From the NCBI RefSeq assembly GCF_001423125.1, contig NZ_LMNW01000031.1, forward strand, positions 335,268 through 399,267: a stretch of 64,000 bases of DNA, written 5' to 3'. The DNA is from Duganella sp. Leaf126 (GTDB lineage: Bacteria > Pseudomonadota > Gammaproteobacteria > Burkholderiales > Burkholderiaceae_D). Positions 1 to 8,634 of this stretch are shown here, in pieces. Under the pieces are notes generated by a model. That model searched no databases. It saw only the letters and a program-made list of their open reading frames with translations, and was not told the DNA's origin. Position 1 is the first letter of the stretch; every line of letters begins with the position of its first letter. A program made the translations under genes and the position numbers.

Positions 1-1170
1 CAGGGCCTGATGGAATTCGTCGAAATGTTCAAGGCGCCGATCAAGGTGCTGCATCCGCTGCTGACGGCCACCCAGGAAGGCAATTACAAGGGCACCGAAG
101 GTTTCGGCGCGATTCCGTTCGACGGCATCATCCTGGCCCACTCGAACGAGTCGGAATGGAAAACCTTCCGCAACAACCGCAACAACGAAGCGTTCCTCGA
201 CCGCATCTACATCGTCAAGGTCCCGTACTGCCTGCGCATCAGCGACGAGATCAAGATCTACGACAAGCTGCTGGCCAATTCCTCGCTGGCCAGCGCGCCG
301 TGCGCCCCGGGCACCCTGCGCATGATGTCGCAGTTCGCCATCCTGTCGCGCCTGAAAGACCCCGAAAACTCGAGCATCTACAGCAAGATGCTGGTGTACG
401 ACGGCGAAAACCTCAAGGACACCGATCCCAAGGCCAAGTCCATGCACGAGTACGTCGATTACGCGGGCGTGGACGAGGGCATGAACGGCTTGTCGACGCG
501 TTTCGCGTTCAAGATCCTGTCCAAGGTCTTCAACTTCGACAACACGGAGGTGGCCGCCAACCCGGTGCACCTGCTGTACGTGCTCGAGCAGCAGGTCGAA
601 CGCGAGCAATTCCCGCCGGAAATCGAGCAAAAATATCTATCGTATATCAAGGAACACCTGGCGCAGCGCTATGTCGAATTCATCGGCAAGGAAATCCAGA
701 CCGCTTACCTGGAAAGCTATTCCGAGTACGGCCAGAACATTTTCGACCGCTACGTGACGTTTGCCGACTTCTGGATCCAGGACCAGGAATTCCGTGATCC
801 CGACACGGGCGAGAGTTTCGACCGCGAAGCGCTGAACAACGAACTGGAGAAGATCGAAAAGCCGGCCGGCATCTCGAACCCGAAAGATTTCCGCAACGAG
901 ATCGTCAACTTCGGGCTGCGGGCGCGGGCCAATAACGGCGGCAAGAATCCGGCCTGGACCAGCTACGAGAAGTTCCGCACCGTGATCGAGAAGAAGATGT
1001 TCTCGAATACGGAAGAACTGCTGCCGGTGATTTCGTTCAACGCCAAGGCCAGCGCCGAGGACGCCAACAAGCATGCCGATTTTGTCGCGCGCATGGTGGA
1101 AAAAGGCTATACGGCCAAGCAGGTGCGCTTGCTGTGCGAATGGTATTTGCGGGTACGTAAGTCGTCCTGA
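1..1170 (+). CDS. prkA: PrkA family serine protein kinase, 3' part
   Basis: This is the C-terminal 389 residues of a PrkA/YeaG-type protein; the reading frame is open at the left edge, so the start and most of the AAA+ module lie outside the window. PrkA proteins are about 640 residues, with an AAA+ ATPase followed by a kinase-like C-terminal domain. The segment present matches the end of the AAA+ part and the whole C-terminal domain, with blocks such as GFGAIPFDGIILAHSNESEW near its start. In enterobacteria the homologue responds to nutrient and stress signals. It is followed 35 bp downstream by yeaH and then spoVR, the conserved three-gene arrangement, which strongly supports the call. Confidence 0.93.
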   Translation, partial: QGLMEFVEMFKAPIKVLHPLLTATQEGNYKGTEGFGAIPFDGIILAHSNESEWKTFRNNRNNEAFLDRIYIVKVPYCLRISDEIKIYDKLLANSSLASAPCAPGTLRMMSQFAILSRLKDPENSSIYSKMLVYDGENLKDTDPKAKSMHEYVDYAGVDEGMNGLSTRFAFKILSKVFNFDNTEVAANPVHLLYVLEQQVEREQFPPEIEQKYLSYIKEHLAQRYVEFIGKEIQTAYLESYSEYGQNIFDRYVTFADFWIQDQEFRDPDTGESFDREALNNELEKIEKPAGISNPKDFRNEIVNFGLRARANNGGKNPAWTSYEKFRTVIEKKMFSNTEELLPVISFNAKASAEDANKHADFVARMVEKGYTAKQVRLLCEWYLRVRKSS

Positions 1171-1205
1171 GGCGACGGCGCCCACACACATCAAGGGGGT
1201 ATCTT

Positions 1206-2483
1206 TTGAGTCACCTCATCGACCGACGTTTGCAGGGCAAGAACAAATCCGCCGTCAACCGCGAGCGTTTCCTGCGCCGTTACAAATCGCAGATCAAGGA
1301 CGCGGTGGGGCGCGCCATCAAGGGGCGCTCCATCACCGACATCGAGAACGGCGAGAAAGTCTCGATCCCGGTCAAGGACGTGGGCGAGCCGTCGTTCGGC
1401 CATGCCCACGGCGGCGTGTGGGAAACCATCAGTGCCGGCAACCAGGAATACCAGAAAGGCGACCAGATCGCGCGGCCCAAGGGCGGCGGTGGCGCCGGTC
1501 GCGGCAAGGCCGGCAATAGCGACCAGATGACCGAAGACGATTTCATCTTCGAGCTGTCGCGCGAAGAATTCATGAATTATTTCTTCGAGGATCTCGAACT
1601 GCCGCACATGGTCAAGACCCAGCTGACCGCCACCACCGAGTTCAAGAACCAGCGTGCCGGCTACAACATTTCCGGCACGCCGTCCAACATCCACGTGCTG
1701 CGCTCGCTGCGGGGCGCGCTGGGCCGGCGCATCGCGGTCGGCGGCAGTGCGCGCAAGCGGCTGGCCGAGGCGGAGCAAGAACTGCAGGCCCTGCTCGACA
1801 AGCCCGTGCCCGATCCCGGCGATGCGATGCTGGTCGCAGAGCTGCGCAAGCTGATCCATCAATTGCATACGCGGCTGGCAGCCATCCCCTACATCGACCC
1901 GTTCGATCTGCGCTACAGCAACCGCATCAAGGTGCCGAAACCGATGACGCAGGCGGTGATGTTCTGCATCATGGACGTCTCGGGCTCGATGGACGAAACG
2001 CGCAAGGACACGGCCAAGCGCTTCTTCATCCTGCTCTACCTGTTCTTAAAACGCGTGTACGACAAGATCGACGTGGTGTTCATCCGCCACCACACGGCTG
2101 CGTCCGAAGTGGACGAGGAAGAATTCTTCCACTCGCGCGAATCGGGCGGCACGGTGGTGTCGTCGGCCTTGCACCTGCTCGACAAGATCATCGACGAGCG
2201 CTACGGTGCCGCCAGCTGGAACAGCTACGTGGCCCAGGCGTCCGACGGCGACAACTGGGACAACGACTCGGTGCTGTGCCGGCAATTGCTGACCAATACC
2301 ATCATGCCCAAGGTCCAGTACTACACCTACGTGGAGATCACCGACGGGCCGCCGCAAAACCTGTGGGAGCAGTATGCCCAGGTGATTGACCAGCATGCCC
2401 ACTTTGCCATGCAAAAAATCGTCACGCCGGCCGACATTTACCCGGTATTCCGCGAACTGTTCAAGAAGCAGGCCAAATCATGA
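1206..2483 (+). CDS. yeaH: YeaH/YhbH family (DUF444) protein
   Basis: A 425-residue protein of the DUF444 family, the constant partner of PrkA. The C-terminal half is a von Willebrand A-like domain with a MIDAS-type motif, DVSGS, at residues 257-261. A basic N-terminal segment and a Gly-rich linker (about residues 92-104) come first. The start is a TTG, chosen because a strong AAGGGGG ribosome-binding site lies just upstream and because the protein then begins in the family's usual way. Its biochemical role is not established; inference from context is that it works with the PrkA kinase in a stress response. Its last codon overlaps spoVR by 4 bp (ATGA), indicating translational coupling. Confidence 0.93.
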   Translation: MSHLIDRRLQGKNKSAVNRERFLRRYKSQIKDAVGRAIKGRSITDIENGEKVSIPVKDVGEPSFGHAHGGVWETISAGNQEYQKGDQIARPKGGGGAGRGKAGNSDQMTEDDFIFELSREEFMNYFFEDLELPHMVKTQLTATTEFKNQRAGYNISGTPSNIHVLRSLRGALGRRIAVGGSARKRLAEAEQELQALLDKPVPDPGDAMLVAELRKLIHQLHTRLAAIPYIDPFDLRYSNRIKVPKPMTQAVMFCIMDVSGSMDETRKDTAKRFFILLYLFLKRVYDKIDVVFIRHHTAASEVDEEEFFHSRESGGTVVSSALHLLDKIIDERYGAASWNSYVAQASDGDNWDNDSVLCRQLLTNTIMPKVQYYTYVEITDGPPQNLWEQYAQVIDQHAHFAMQKIVTPADIYPVFRELFKKQAKS

Positions 2484-4060
2484 ACGACATGACCCACCCG
2501 GCGACGCCCTCGCCTGGCCCGCGCGACCGCGCGCCGCAGTCCAAGCCGCGCCACCCGAACGCCCTGCCCGAGCAATCGGAATGGACGTTCCAGCTCATCG
2601 AGCAGATCCACGCCGAAATCCGCCGCGTGGCCGACGACTTCGGTCTGGACACCTACCCCAACCAGCTCGAAATCATCACCGCCGAGCAGATGATGGACGC
2701 CTACACGTCGGTGGGCATGCCGGTCTCGTACAACCACTGGTCGTTCGGCAAGCATTTCCTCAGCACGGAAAAAGGTTACAAGCGCGGCCAGATGGGCCTG
2801 GCCTACGAGATCGTCATCAATTCCAACCCGTGCATCGCCTATCTAATGGAGGAAAACAGCCTGACCATGCAGGCGCTGGTGATCGCCCACGCGGCCTACG
2901 GCCATAACTCCTTCTTCAAGGGCAATTACCTGTTCCGCACCTGGACCGACGCCGAGGCCATCGTCGATTACATGGTGTTCGCCAAAAATTACATTGCCGA
3001 ATGCGAGCAGCGCTATGGCATCGACGAGGTCGAACTGCTGCTCGACTCGTGCCACGCGATCCAGAACTACGGCGTCGACCGCTACAAGCGCCCGGCCAAG
3101 CTGTCGCTGGCGCAGGAGCGGGCGCGCCAGAAGGAGCGCGAAGCGTACGTGCAATCGCAGCTCAACGAACTGTGGCGCACCCTGCCGCGGCGCGAGGAAG
3201 AGGAAGTGAGCAAGTCGGCCAAACGCTTTCCGCCCGAGCCGGAAGAGAACCTGCTCTACTTCATCGAAAAATATGCACCGTTACTGGAACCCTGGCAGCG
3301 CGAAATGGTGCGTATCGTGCGCAAGATCAGCCAGTACTTCTATCCGCAGCGCCAGACCCAGGTCATGAACGAGGGCTGGGCCACGTTCTGGCACTACACC
3401 ATCCTCAACCAGTTGTACGACGAGGGTGTGATCGGCGATGGCTTCATGATGGAGTTCCTCAAGAGCCATACCAACGTGGTGTACCAGCCGCCGGTCCACA
3501 GTCCCTATTACAACGGCATCAACCCGTACGCGCTCGGGTTTGCCATGATGACCGACATCCGCCGCATCTGCGAGCACCCGACCGACGAAGACCGGCTCTG
3601 GTTTCCCGATATCGCCGGCAGCGACTGGCGCAAGACGCTGGACTTCGCCATGCGCAATTTCAAGGACGAGAGCTTCATCGCCCAGTACCTGTCGCCTAAG
3701 CTGATCCGGGAATTCCACTTCTTTGCCGTCCTCGACGACGACAACAACGAGAAACTGGCGATTTCCGCCATCCATGACGACCTCGGCTATCGTTACGTGC
3801 GCCAGCAGCTTGCAGAACAATATAATCTGGGCAACAGAGAACCGAATATCCAGGTATGGTCGGTCAATACCCGCGACGACCGGGCACTGACGCTGCGCCA
3901 TACCCAGTTCCAGCGCCGTCCGCTCAACCAGCAGGCCGGCGAAGTGCTCAAGCACGTGGCGCGCCTGTGGGGCTTCGACGTCCACCTCGAAACCACGGGA
4001 CCGAACGGCGAAGTGCTCAGCGCGATGGAGGTCAAACGCGAAAAACGCGCCCGTGGATGA
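2480..4060 (+). CDS. ycgB: SpoVR family protein
   Basis: A 526-residue member of the SpoVR/YcgB family. In Bacillus SpoVR affects spore cortex formation, but the family is widespread in bacteria that do not sporulate, where it is stress-induced. The sequence is hydrophilic, without a signal peptide or membrane segment, so it should be cytoplasmic. Length agrees with the family (about 510 residues). The start overlaps the yeaH stop as ATGA. Because prkA, yeaH and this gene form one transcription unit, a shared function is likely, although the molecular activity of the family is unknown. A hairpin and then a clear terminator follow within 130 bp. Confidence 0.93.
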   Translation: MNDMTHPATPSPGPRDRAPQSKPRHPNALPEQSEWTFQLIEQIHAEIRRVADDFGLDTYPNQLEIITAEQMMDAYTSVGMPVSYNHWSFGKHFLSTEKGYKRGQMGLAYEIVINSNPCIAYLMEENSLTMQALVIAHAAYGHNSFFKGNYLFRTWTDAEAIVDYMVFAKNYIAECEQRYGIDEVELLLDSCHAIQNYGVDRYKRPAKLSLAQERARQKEREAYVQSQLNELWRTLPRREEEEVSKSAKRFPPEPEENLLYFIEKYAPLLEPWQREMVRIVRKISQYFYPQRQTQVMNEGWATFWHYTILNQLYDEGVIGDGFMMEFLKSHTNVVYQPPVHSPYYNGINPYALGFAMMTDIRRICEHPTDEDRLWFPDIAGSDWRKTLDFAMRNFKDESFIAQYLSPKLIREFHFFAVLDDDNNEKLAISAIHDDLGYRYVRQQLAEQYNLGNREPNIQVWSVNTRDDRALTLRHTQFQRRPLNQQAGEVLKHVARLWGFDVHLETTGPNGEVLSAMEVKREKRARG

Positions 4061-4144
4061 CAAACCGCCGCCGCACACTTATATAGTGTGTACTGGAACG
4101 CAGCGGGAGCCGGCCTGAAAACAGGCATGGCTCTTGCATGAAAC

Positions 4145-4189
4145 GAGACCGGGTTCTGAAGCGAAAGCTTGGTGCCCGGTTTCTTTTTT
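4145..4189 (+). terminator. Rho-independent terminator of prkA-yeaH-spoVR
   Basis: The arms GAGACCGGG (4145-4153) and CCCGGTTTC (4175-4183) pair along 9 bp, with one G-T pair, and are followed at once by six T. It lies 84 bp after the spoVR stop. Confidence 0.8.
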
Positions 4190-4483
4190 GATCATGCACG
4201 ACAGCAAGAGTAAGTCAACTTATTTTTATGCAGGTTTGCATTGCCAGGTGACTTGTAGTTTCAAAGAAGAAATATTTGCGACCGAATTATCAACTGCGCG
4301 TAGTAAAGTTACACGCATAAAATTCCGCAAATGGGCGCAGGAGAGAACTAAGTAGTGTCACTGAGGGGCTTGCCCCAATTGTGCGCTCTCAGAGGCGGCC
4401 CCGTGTACTATGTTGGTGCAAAGGGAGCGCTAACAGAGCGAAAAAGTAGGCGAAATTTAACCGGTTTTAGGGATGAAAATTCT

Positions 4484-4512
4484 ATGTAAAATCAAGAATT
4501 CGTATGTATAAT
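4484..4512 (+). promoter_or_regulatory. candidate sigma-70 promoter for the tonB operon
   Basis: A perfect -10 box TATAAT lies at 4507-4512. With a 17-bp spacer the -35 would be ATGTAA, only a partial match. The position, 90 bp upstream of tonB, is reasonable. The -35 assignment is weak. Confidence 0.4.
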
Positions 4513-4601
4513 TCGCCGACGTCCCGGATGCGGCTGTTGTTTTGTGTCGCCATTTTGGGGTTTAGTAGCAACAAAAAGAGTTGGTATTGGAGAAAGCAGG
4601 C

Positions 4602-5264
4602 ATGAATTTCAGTCACGAGAAAAGCACCGGGAAGAACTTTACAGGCATTACCATCGTCATCTTGTTGCACGTACTGGTTGCTTGGGGGATCATTTCGGGC
4701 ATGGGCAAGACCCTGATAGCCAAGCTGGCCCCGCCAGTGGAGACGAAGATCATCGAGGAAGTTGCGCCTCCTCCACCTAAAGAGTTGCCACCACCTCCGC
4801 CTCCGCCGGAGATGAAGGCTCCTCCGCCGCCGTTCATCCCGCCTGTCGAGGTGAATGTGCAGCAGCCGCCGCCGCCGCAAAACACGATCGCCAACGCGAC
4901 CAACGTGAAACCTGCGACGACGGAAATCAACCGCACGCCGCCGGCACCACCGGCACCGCCGGCACCACCTGCAAAGACGGGACCAGCCAACGTGGCAGCA
5001 GTGGCTGACTTCAGCACCTGCGCATTGCCGGAGTGGCCGAAATCGTCGCTGCGTAACGAAGAGACGGGTACGGTGACGCTGTCGTTCCTGATCGGTGTCG
5101 ACGGCCGTGTCGCCGATTCCAAAATCGTGAAAACTTCCGGTTTCCGCGATCTGGACAAGGCAGCTGTCGTAGGTATCAGCAAGTGCAAATTCAAACCGGG
5201 TCTGACGGACGGCAAGCCGACAGAAGCGTGGATGCAGATGCAGTATGTCTGGAAGCTGGACTAA
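4602..5264 (+). CDS. tonB: TonB family energy transducer
   Basis: A 220-residue TonB protein that carries proton-motive energy from the inner-membrane ExbBD complex to TonB-dependent outer-membrane receptors. It has a cytoplasmic stub, one membrane helix (about residues 14-34, with His23 in the helix as in other TonB proteins), a long Pro-rich periplasmic spacer (about 44-126) and a C-terminal TonB domain (about 135-220). Two cysteines in the C-terminal domain, C140 and C195, could form a disulfide; this is inference. An in-frame TTG lies 21 bp upstream, but the ATG at 4602 was chosen because it follows a purine-rich GGAGAAAGCAGG. exbB, two exbD genes and a TPR gene follow, so this is a complete TonB system. 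Confidence 0.93.
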   Translation: MNFSHEKSTGKNFTGITIVILLHVLVAWGIISGMGKTLIAKLAPPVETKIIEEVAPPPPKELPPPPPPPEMKAPPPPFIPPVEVNVQQPPPPQNTIANATNVKPATTEINRTPPAPPAPPAPPAKTGPANVAAVADFSTCALPEWPKSSLRNEETGTVTLSFLIGVDGRVADSKIVKTSGFRDLDKAAVVGISKCKFKPGLTDGKPTEAWMQMQYVWKLD

Positions 5265-5352
5265 AAGAGAGACAGCAGCACCGTCTCAACTTATGTAAGT
5301 TTCGTTGTCAATTACGTTCAGCGAGCTGATTATTTATCAATTTGGAGGAAGC

Positions 5353-6285
5353 ATGTTTAAGAATACCCGTTTGTCCGCTGTACTGGCCGCTGTATTGTTT
5401 TCCATGACGGCAACCGCCGCCCTGGTCAGCGCACCAGCTTACGCACAAGAGACTGCTCCAGCAGCCTCGGCACCAGCAGCGGATGCGGCAGCAGCACCAG
5501 CAGCGGATGCAGCAGCGCCAGCAGCCCCAGCAGCCGATGCAGCAGCTCCAGCTCCAGCAGCAGCCCCAGCAGCCGGTGGTCACACCGAAGTTGAAAATCC
5601 ATACGGCTTCAAGGCAGTATGGGACGCAGGTTTCGTCTCGCGCGGCACCCTGATCATCCTGACCATCATGTCGATGGGTTCGTGGTACATCATCATCGTC
5701 AAGCTGATCGACCAGGCCAAGATCTTCAAGCAATCGAAAGAAACCACCGCCAAGTTCTGGAAGGCTTCGTCGATCGCAGCTGGTTCGGCAACCCTGAAAG
5801 AAGGTTCGCCATTCCGCTTCATCGCTGAAACCGGCACCAAGGCTACCGTGCACCACGACGGCGCCCTGCTGGAACAAATCGACCTGTCGACCTGGGTCAC
5901 CATGTCGATCCAGCGCGCTGTGGACAAAGTTCAATCGCGTCTGCAAGACGGCCTGTCGTTCCTGGCAACCGTTGGTTCGACCGCACCGTTCATCGGTCTG
6001 TTCGGTACCGTTTGGGGTATTTACAATGCACTGATCGCCATCGGCATGTCGGGTAACGCATCGATCGACAAGGTTGCAGGTCCAGTCGGTGAAGCGCTGA
6101 TCATGACCGCTTTCGGTCTGTTCGTGGCAGTTCCTGCCGTTCTGGGTTACAACTGGCTGGTACGTCGTAACAAGGCTGCAATGGAAGACGTGCGTTCGTT
6201 CTCGGCTGACGTACACTCGGTGCTGATCTCGGGCGCCATGTCCACCTCCGACGCTGCCCGTATGGCCGCTAAAAAGATTGGGTAA
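5353..6285 (+). CDS. exbB: ExbB/MotA/TolQ proton channel family protein
   Basis: A 310-residue ExbB, the pentameric inner-membrane proton channel component of the TonB system. Compared with E. coli ExbB (244 residues) it carries an N-terminal extension: a cleavable-looking signal peptide (residues 1-31, ending AYA) and an Ala/Pro-rich segment (about 33-76) that would sit in the periplasm. Three membrane segments follow, the first at about 97-117. The conserved MotA/TolQ/ExbB core, including STAPFIGLFGTVWGI, occupies the C-terminal half. The start is preceded by a strong GGAGGA at a good distance; the frame is open further upstream but lacks such a site. Similar extended ExbB proteins are known in other Proteobacteria. 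Confidence 0.92.
   Translation: MFKNTRLSAVLAAVLFSMTATAALVSAPAYAQETAPAASAPAADAAAAPAADAAAPAAPAADAAAPAPAAAPAAGGHTEVENPYGFKAVWDAGFVSRGTLIILTIMSMGSWYIIIVKLIDQAKIFKQSKETTAKFWKASSIAAGSATLKEGSPFRFIAETGTKATVHHDGALLEQIDLSTWVTMSIQRAVDKVQSRLQDGLSFLATVGSTAPFIGLFGTVWGIYNALIAIGMSGNASIDKVAGPVGEALIMTAFGLFVAVPAVLGYNWLVRRNKAAMEDVRSFSADVHSVLISGAMSTSDAARMAAKKIG
5470..5574 (+). repeat. in-frame Ala/Pro/Asp-coding repeats within exbB
   Basis: Imperfect tandem copies of a unit close to GCACCAGCAGCGGATGC encode repeated APAADA peptides in the periplasmic linker of ExbB. The copies differ mainly at third codon positions. Such a tract is prone to length change by slippage without loss of frame. Confidence 0.65.
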
Positions 6286-6291
6286 TTAATC

Positions 6292-6720
6292 ATGTCGATG
6301 TCCGTAGGCTCCGATAGCGGAGACGAAGATCAAGTCATGTCAGAAATCAACACGACGCCCCTCGTGGACATCATGTTGGTTCTGCTGATTATCTTCCTGA
6401 TCACGAGCCCGGTTGTTCTGAAGCTGATCAAGATCAAGCTGCCAGAAGAAAACAACCAGGTTATTCAGACCAAGCCGGAAGATGTCAACATTGTGGTAAG
6501 CAAGGATGGCGACATCTACTGGAACCAGAAGAAAATGCGCGACACCAATGAGTTGTTCGATTTTCTGAAGGTGGAGGCCGTGAAACTGCCGCAGCCGGAA
6601 GTGCACGTTCGTGGCGACCAAGAAACACGCTACGAAGCGATCGGCAAGGTAATTTACACGACCCAGCGCGCTGGTATTCAGAAGGTCGGTTTCATCACCG
6701 AACCGCCTGACAAGGGTTAA
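6292..6720 (+). CDS. exbD: ExbD/TolR family biopolymer transporter (first copy)
   Basis: A 142-residue ExbD with a short cytoplasmic N-terminus, one membrane helix (about residues 22-44) and a periplasmic domain. The helix carries the proton-carrying aspartate in TTPLVDIML (D26), the hallmark of the family. It starts 6 bp after the exbB stop, so the two are surely co-transcribed and probably coupled. A second exbD follows after a hairpin. The two copies share the N-terminal pattern MSMxVGS but diverge strongly in the periplasmic domain, so they are not recent duplicates. Confidence 0.94.
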   Translation: MSMSVGSDSGDEDQVMSEINTTPLVDIMLVLLIIFLITSPVVLKLIKIKLPEENNQVIQTKPEDVNIVVSKDGDIYWNQKKMRDTNELFDFLKVEAVKLPQPEVHVRGDQETRYEAIGKVIYTTQRAGIQKVGFITEPPDKG

Positions 6721-6737
6721 TCGCCCGACCGCGCATC

Positions 6738-6760
6738 GCAGGCCTGGTTTCCGGGCCTGC
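6738..6760 (+). promoter_or_regulatory. intercistronic hairpin between the two exbD genes
   Basis: GCAGGCC (6738-6744) and GGCCTGC (6754-6760) form a 7-bp GC-rich stem in the 60-bp gap. No T-run follows directly, so it is more likely an RNA stability or processing element than a terminator. The role is inference. Confidence 0.5.
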
Positions 6761-6780
6761 CCTTCTAAAAAGGAAACATC

Positions 6781-7209
6781 ATGAGTATGAATGTCGGCTC
6801 CCCATCCGCAGGCGCGGATCCGGAACCAATGATGGAAATGAATATGACGCCCCTCATCGATGTGATGCTGGTGCTGATTATCATGATGATCATTACGATT
6901 CCTAAGGCCAACCACTCGGTCAACCTGAACATGCCGGTCGGTACGCCGCCGCCATCGACCAAGGAACCCGTGGTGATCACGATTGACGTCGACTTCGACG
7001 GTACGATTCTGTGGGATAACAACGTCATTCCTGACCGCGGTACCCTGGAAGCGAAACTGGCCGATGTCGCCGCGCAAGCTGATCAGCCGGAAGTCCATCT
7101 GCGCCCGAACAAGCTGGTTGAGTACAAAGTTGTAGCCGGCGTCATGGCTTCGGCTCAGCGCCTCGGCGTTACCAAGATTGGCCTGGTCGGCAACGAGCAG
7201 TTCCAATAA
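6781..7209 (+). CDS. exbD2: ExbD/TolR family biopolymer transporter (second copy)
   Basis: A 142-residue ExbD with one membrane helix (about residues 23-45) carrying the essential aspartate D27 in MTPLIDVML, and a periplasmic domain. The start has AAAGGAAAC upstream. TonB systems with two different ExbD proteins are known; in Xanthomonas the second copy is needed for some functions but not for iron uptake, and a similar division of labour may hold here. The gene is bracketed by intercistronic hairpins on both sides, which might set its level relative to exbB and the first exbD. Confidence 0.93.
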   Translation: MSMNVGSPSAGADPEPMMEMNMTPLIDVMLVLIIMMIITIPKANHSVNLNMPVGTPPPSTKEPVVITIDVDFDGTILWDNNVIPDRGTLEAKLADVAAQADQPEVHLRPNKLVEYKVVAGVMASAQRLGVTKIGLVGNEQFQ

Positions 7210-7228
7210 TTCAGTTCTATGTTCAACG

Positions 7229-7252
7229 ATAGGCAGGACCATTCCTGCCTAT
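7229..7252 (+). promoter_or_regulatory. intercistronic hairpin after exbD2
   Basis: ATAGGCAGGA (7229-7238) and TCCTGCCTAT (7243-7252) form a perfect 10-bp stem with a 4-base loop. It is followed by TTCGCATTTT rather than a clean T-run. It may be a leaky terminator or an RNA-stabilising stem that lowers expression of the TPR gene relative to the TonB genes. Confidence 0.55.
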
Positions 7253-7281
7253 TTCGCATTTTGAAGAAAGAAAACTTACCC

Positions 7282-8499
7282 ATGACCAAGTTTCGTCTCG
7301 CTCATCTCGGCCTGGTAATGGCCGCTATTGGTTTTACTGCAGCAGCTCCCCTGGCAGGTTTTTCGTCGGTTGCCTACGCGGCCGAAACGGTGCGTGCTGA
7401 AATCGGCAAACCATTGCAGGAAGCACAGAAACTGGCTGCGGCAGGAAAGAACAAGGAAGCACTCGCAGAACTGCGCAAAACCGACTCGGTCGGTAACAAA
7501 TCCGCCAACGACACGTATCTGATCGAACGCACGCGCGCCTCCGCCGCTGCCGCCGCCGGTGACTACGACACCGCCGCCAAGGCCTTCGAGTCCGTGATCA
7601 ACTCCGGCAAGCTGCCCGCTGCCGAACAACCGAAATTCACCCAGGCCCTGGCCGGTATCTACTACCGCATCAAGGACTACCCGAAAGCCATCACCTGGAT
7701 CAACCGCGCCCTCAAGGACAATCCGAACGACGGCGCCATGAAAGAACTGCTGATCCAGACCTACTACATCAGCGGCAAATACCCGGAAGCAGCCAAGGAA
7801 CTGTCGTCGCAGAAGAACCTGAGCGAAGCCCAGCTGGGCATGCTGGCCAACATCCAGCTCAAACAGAACGACAAGGCCGGCTACGTGCAGACCCTGGAAC
7901 GCATGGCGGCCAGCTATCCGAAGCCACAGACCTGGGCCGACCTGCTGCAACGCGTGCAAGCCAAGCCTGGCTTCTCGCCCACCCTGTCGCTCGACATCCT
8001 GCGTCTGCGCCTGGCCAACGGCCTGCTGACCAAGCCGTCGGAGTACATGGAAATGAGCCAGCTGGCGCTGCAAGCCGGCAATCCAGCTGAAGCGCTGAAA
8101 ATCATCAACGAAGGCTACAAGAAAGGCGCGCTGGGCACCGGTTCCGATGCACCGCGCCACCAGCGCCTGAAAGATCTGGCCACCAAGACCCAGGCCGAAT
8201 TCGCAGGCAAGCTGGCAGCCGCCGAAGCCGACGCCGTGAAAGCCAAGGATGCCGACGCACTGGCCAACCTCGGTTACGCGCTGGTGTCCGATGGCAAGGC
8301 CGACAAGGGCCTGGCACTGATGGACCAGGCAGTCAAGCTGGGCACCGGCCGCAACCCGGAAGCGATCAAGCTGCACTACGGTATCGCCCAGTCGATCGCC
8401 GGCAAGAAAGCCGCTGCCGTGACCACGCTGAAATCGGTCAAGGGTACCGACGGTACCGCCGACCTGGCCCGTTACTGGACCATCAGCCTGAGCCACTAA
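7282..8499 (+). CDS. secreted tetratricopeptide repeat protein
   Basis: A 405-residue protein with a Sec signal peptide (about residues 1-35, ending VAYAA) followed by Ala-rich alpha-helical repeats of TPR/Sel1 character, for example the stretch around AGIYYRIKDYPKAITWINRA. It should lie in the periplasm and act as a protein-binding scaffold. It is the last gene of the TonB operon, suggesting a role with the transducer or with one class of receptors, but its partner cannot be told from sequence. The ATG at 7282 was chosen because it places the signal peptide at the N-terminus; the frame is open to 7219. A strong terminator follows 21 bp after the stop. Confidence 0.85.
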   Translation: MTKFRLAHLGLVMAAIGFTAAAPLAGFSSVAYAAETVRAEIGKPLQEAQKLAAAGKNKEALAELRKTDSVGNKSANDTYLIERTRASAAAAAGDYDTAAKAFESVINSGKLPAAEQPKFTQALAGIYYRIKDYPKAITWINRALKDNPNDGAMKELLIQTYYISGKYPEAAKELSSQKNLSEAQLGMLANIQLKQNDKAGYVQTLERMAASYPKPQTWADLLQRVQAKPGFSPTLSLDILRLRLANGLLTKPSEYMEMSQLALQAGNPAEALKIINEGYKKGALGTGSDAPRHQRLKDLATKTQAEFAGKLAAAEADAVKAKDADALANLGYALVSDGKADKGLALMDQAVKLGTGRNPEAIKLHYGIAQSIAGKKAAAVTTLKSVKGTDGTADLARYWTISLSH

Positions 8500-8520
8500 G
8501 CAAGCGCGCTCGGCGCCCAA

Positions 8521-8555
8521 GGCGCTGTTTGCTTCGGCAAACAGCGCTTTTTTTT
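8521..8555 (+). terminator. Rho-independent terminator of the tonB operon
   Basis: GCGCTGTTTGC and GCAAACAGCGC form an 11-bp perfect stem with a TTCG tetraloop, followed by eight T. Confidence 0.95.
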
Positions 8556-8634
8556 CATCTTTCTTGCATCTTTTCCACCCTCTCCCCCGCTCACGTATAA
8601 TCTGCCATTTAGCGGCAAATTCCAGCACACACCA

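Larger units (their letters stand above)
4061..4601. other. intergenic region, spoVR to tonB
   Basis: This 540-bp gap holds the terminator of the prkA operon at its left end and the probable tonB promoter at its right end. In between it is AT-richer than its surroundings. It contains GGGGC-TT-GCCCC followed by AATTGT at 4365-4382, a motif that recurs upstream of rpmB (43579-43597). A 73-codon open frame at 4134-4355 has no ribosome-binding site and runs through the terminator, so I do not call it. No Fur-box-like sequence was recognised by eye. Confidence 0.6.

Noticed and set aside
4134-4355. A 73-codon open frame in the spoVR-tonB gap
   Set aside because: It has no ribosome-binding site, reads through the terminator stem, and its product has no recognisable pattern.
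4365-4382. CCCCAATTG read as a heat-shock sigma-32 -10 box
   Set aside because: No CTTGAA-like -35 sequence lies at the required distance here or at the second copy near 43590.
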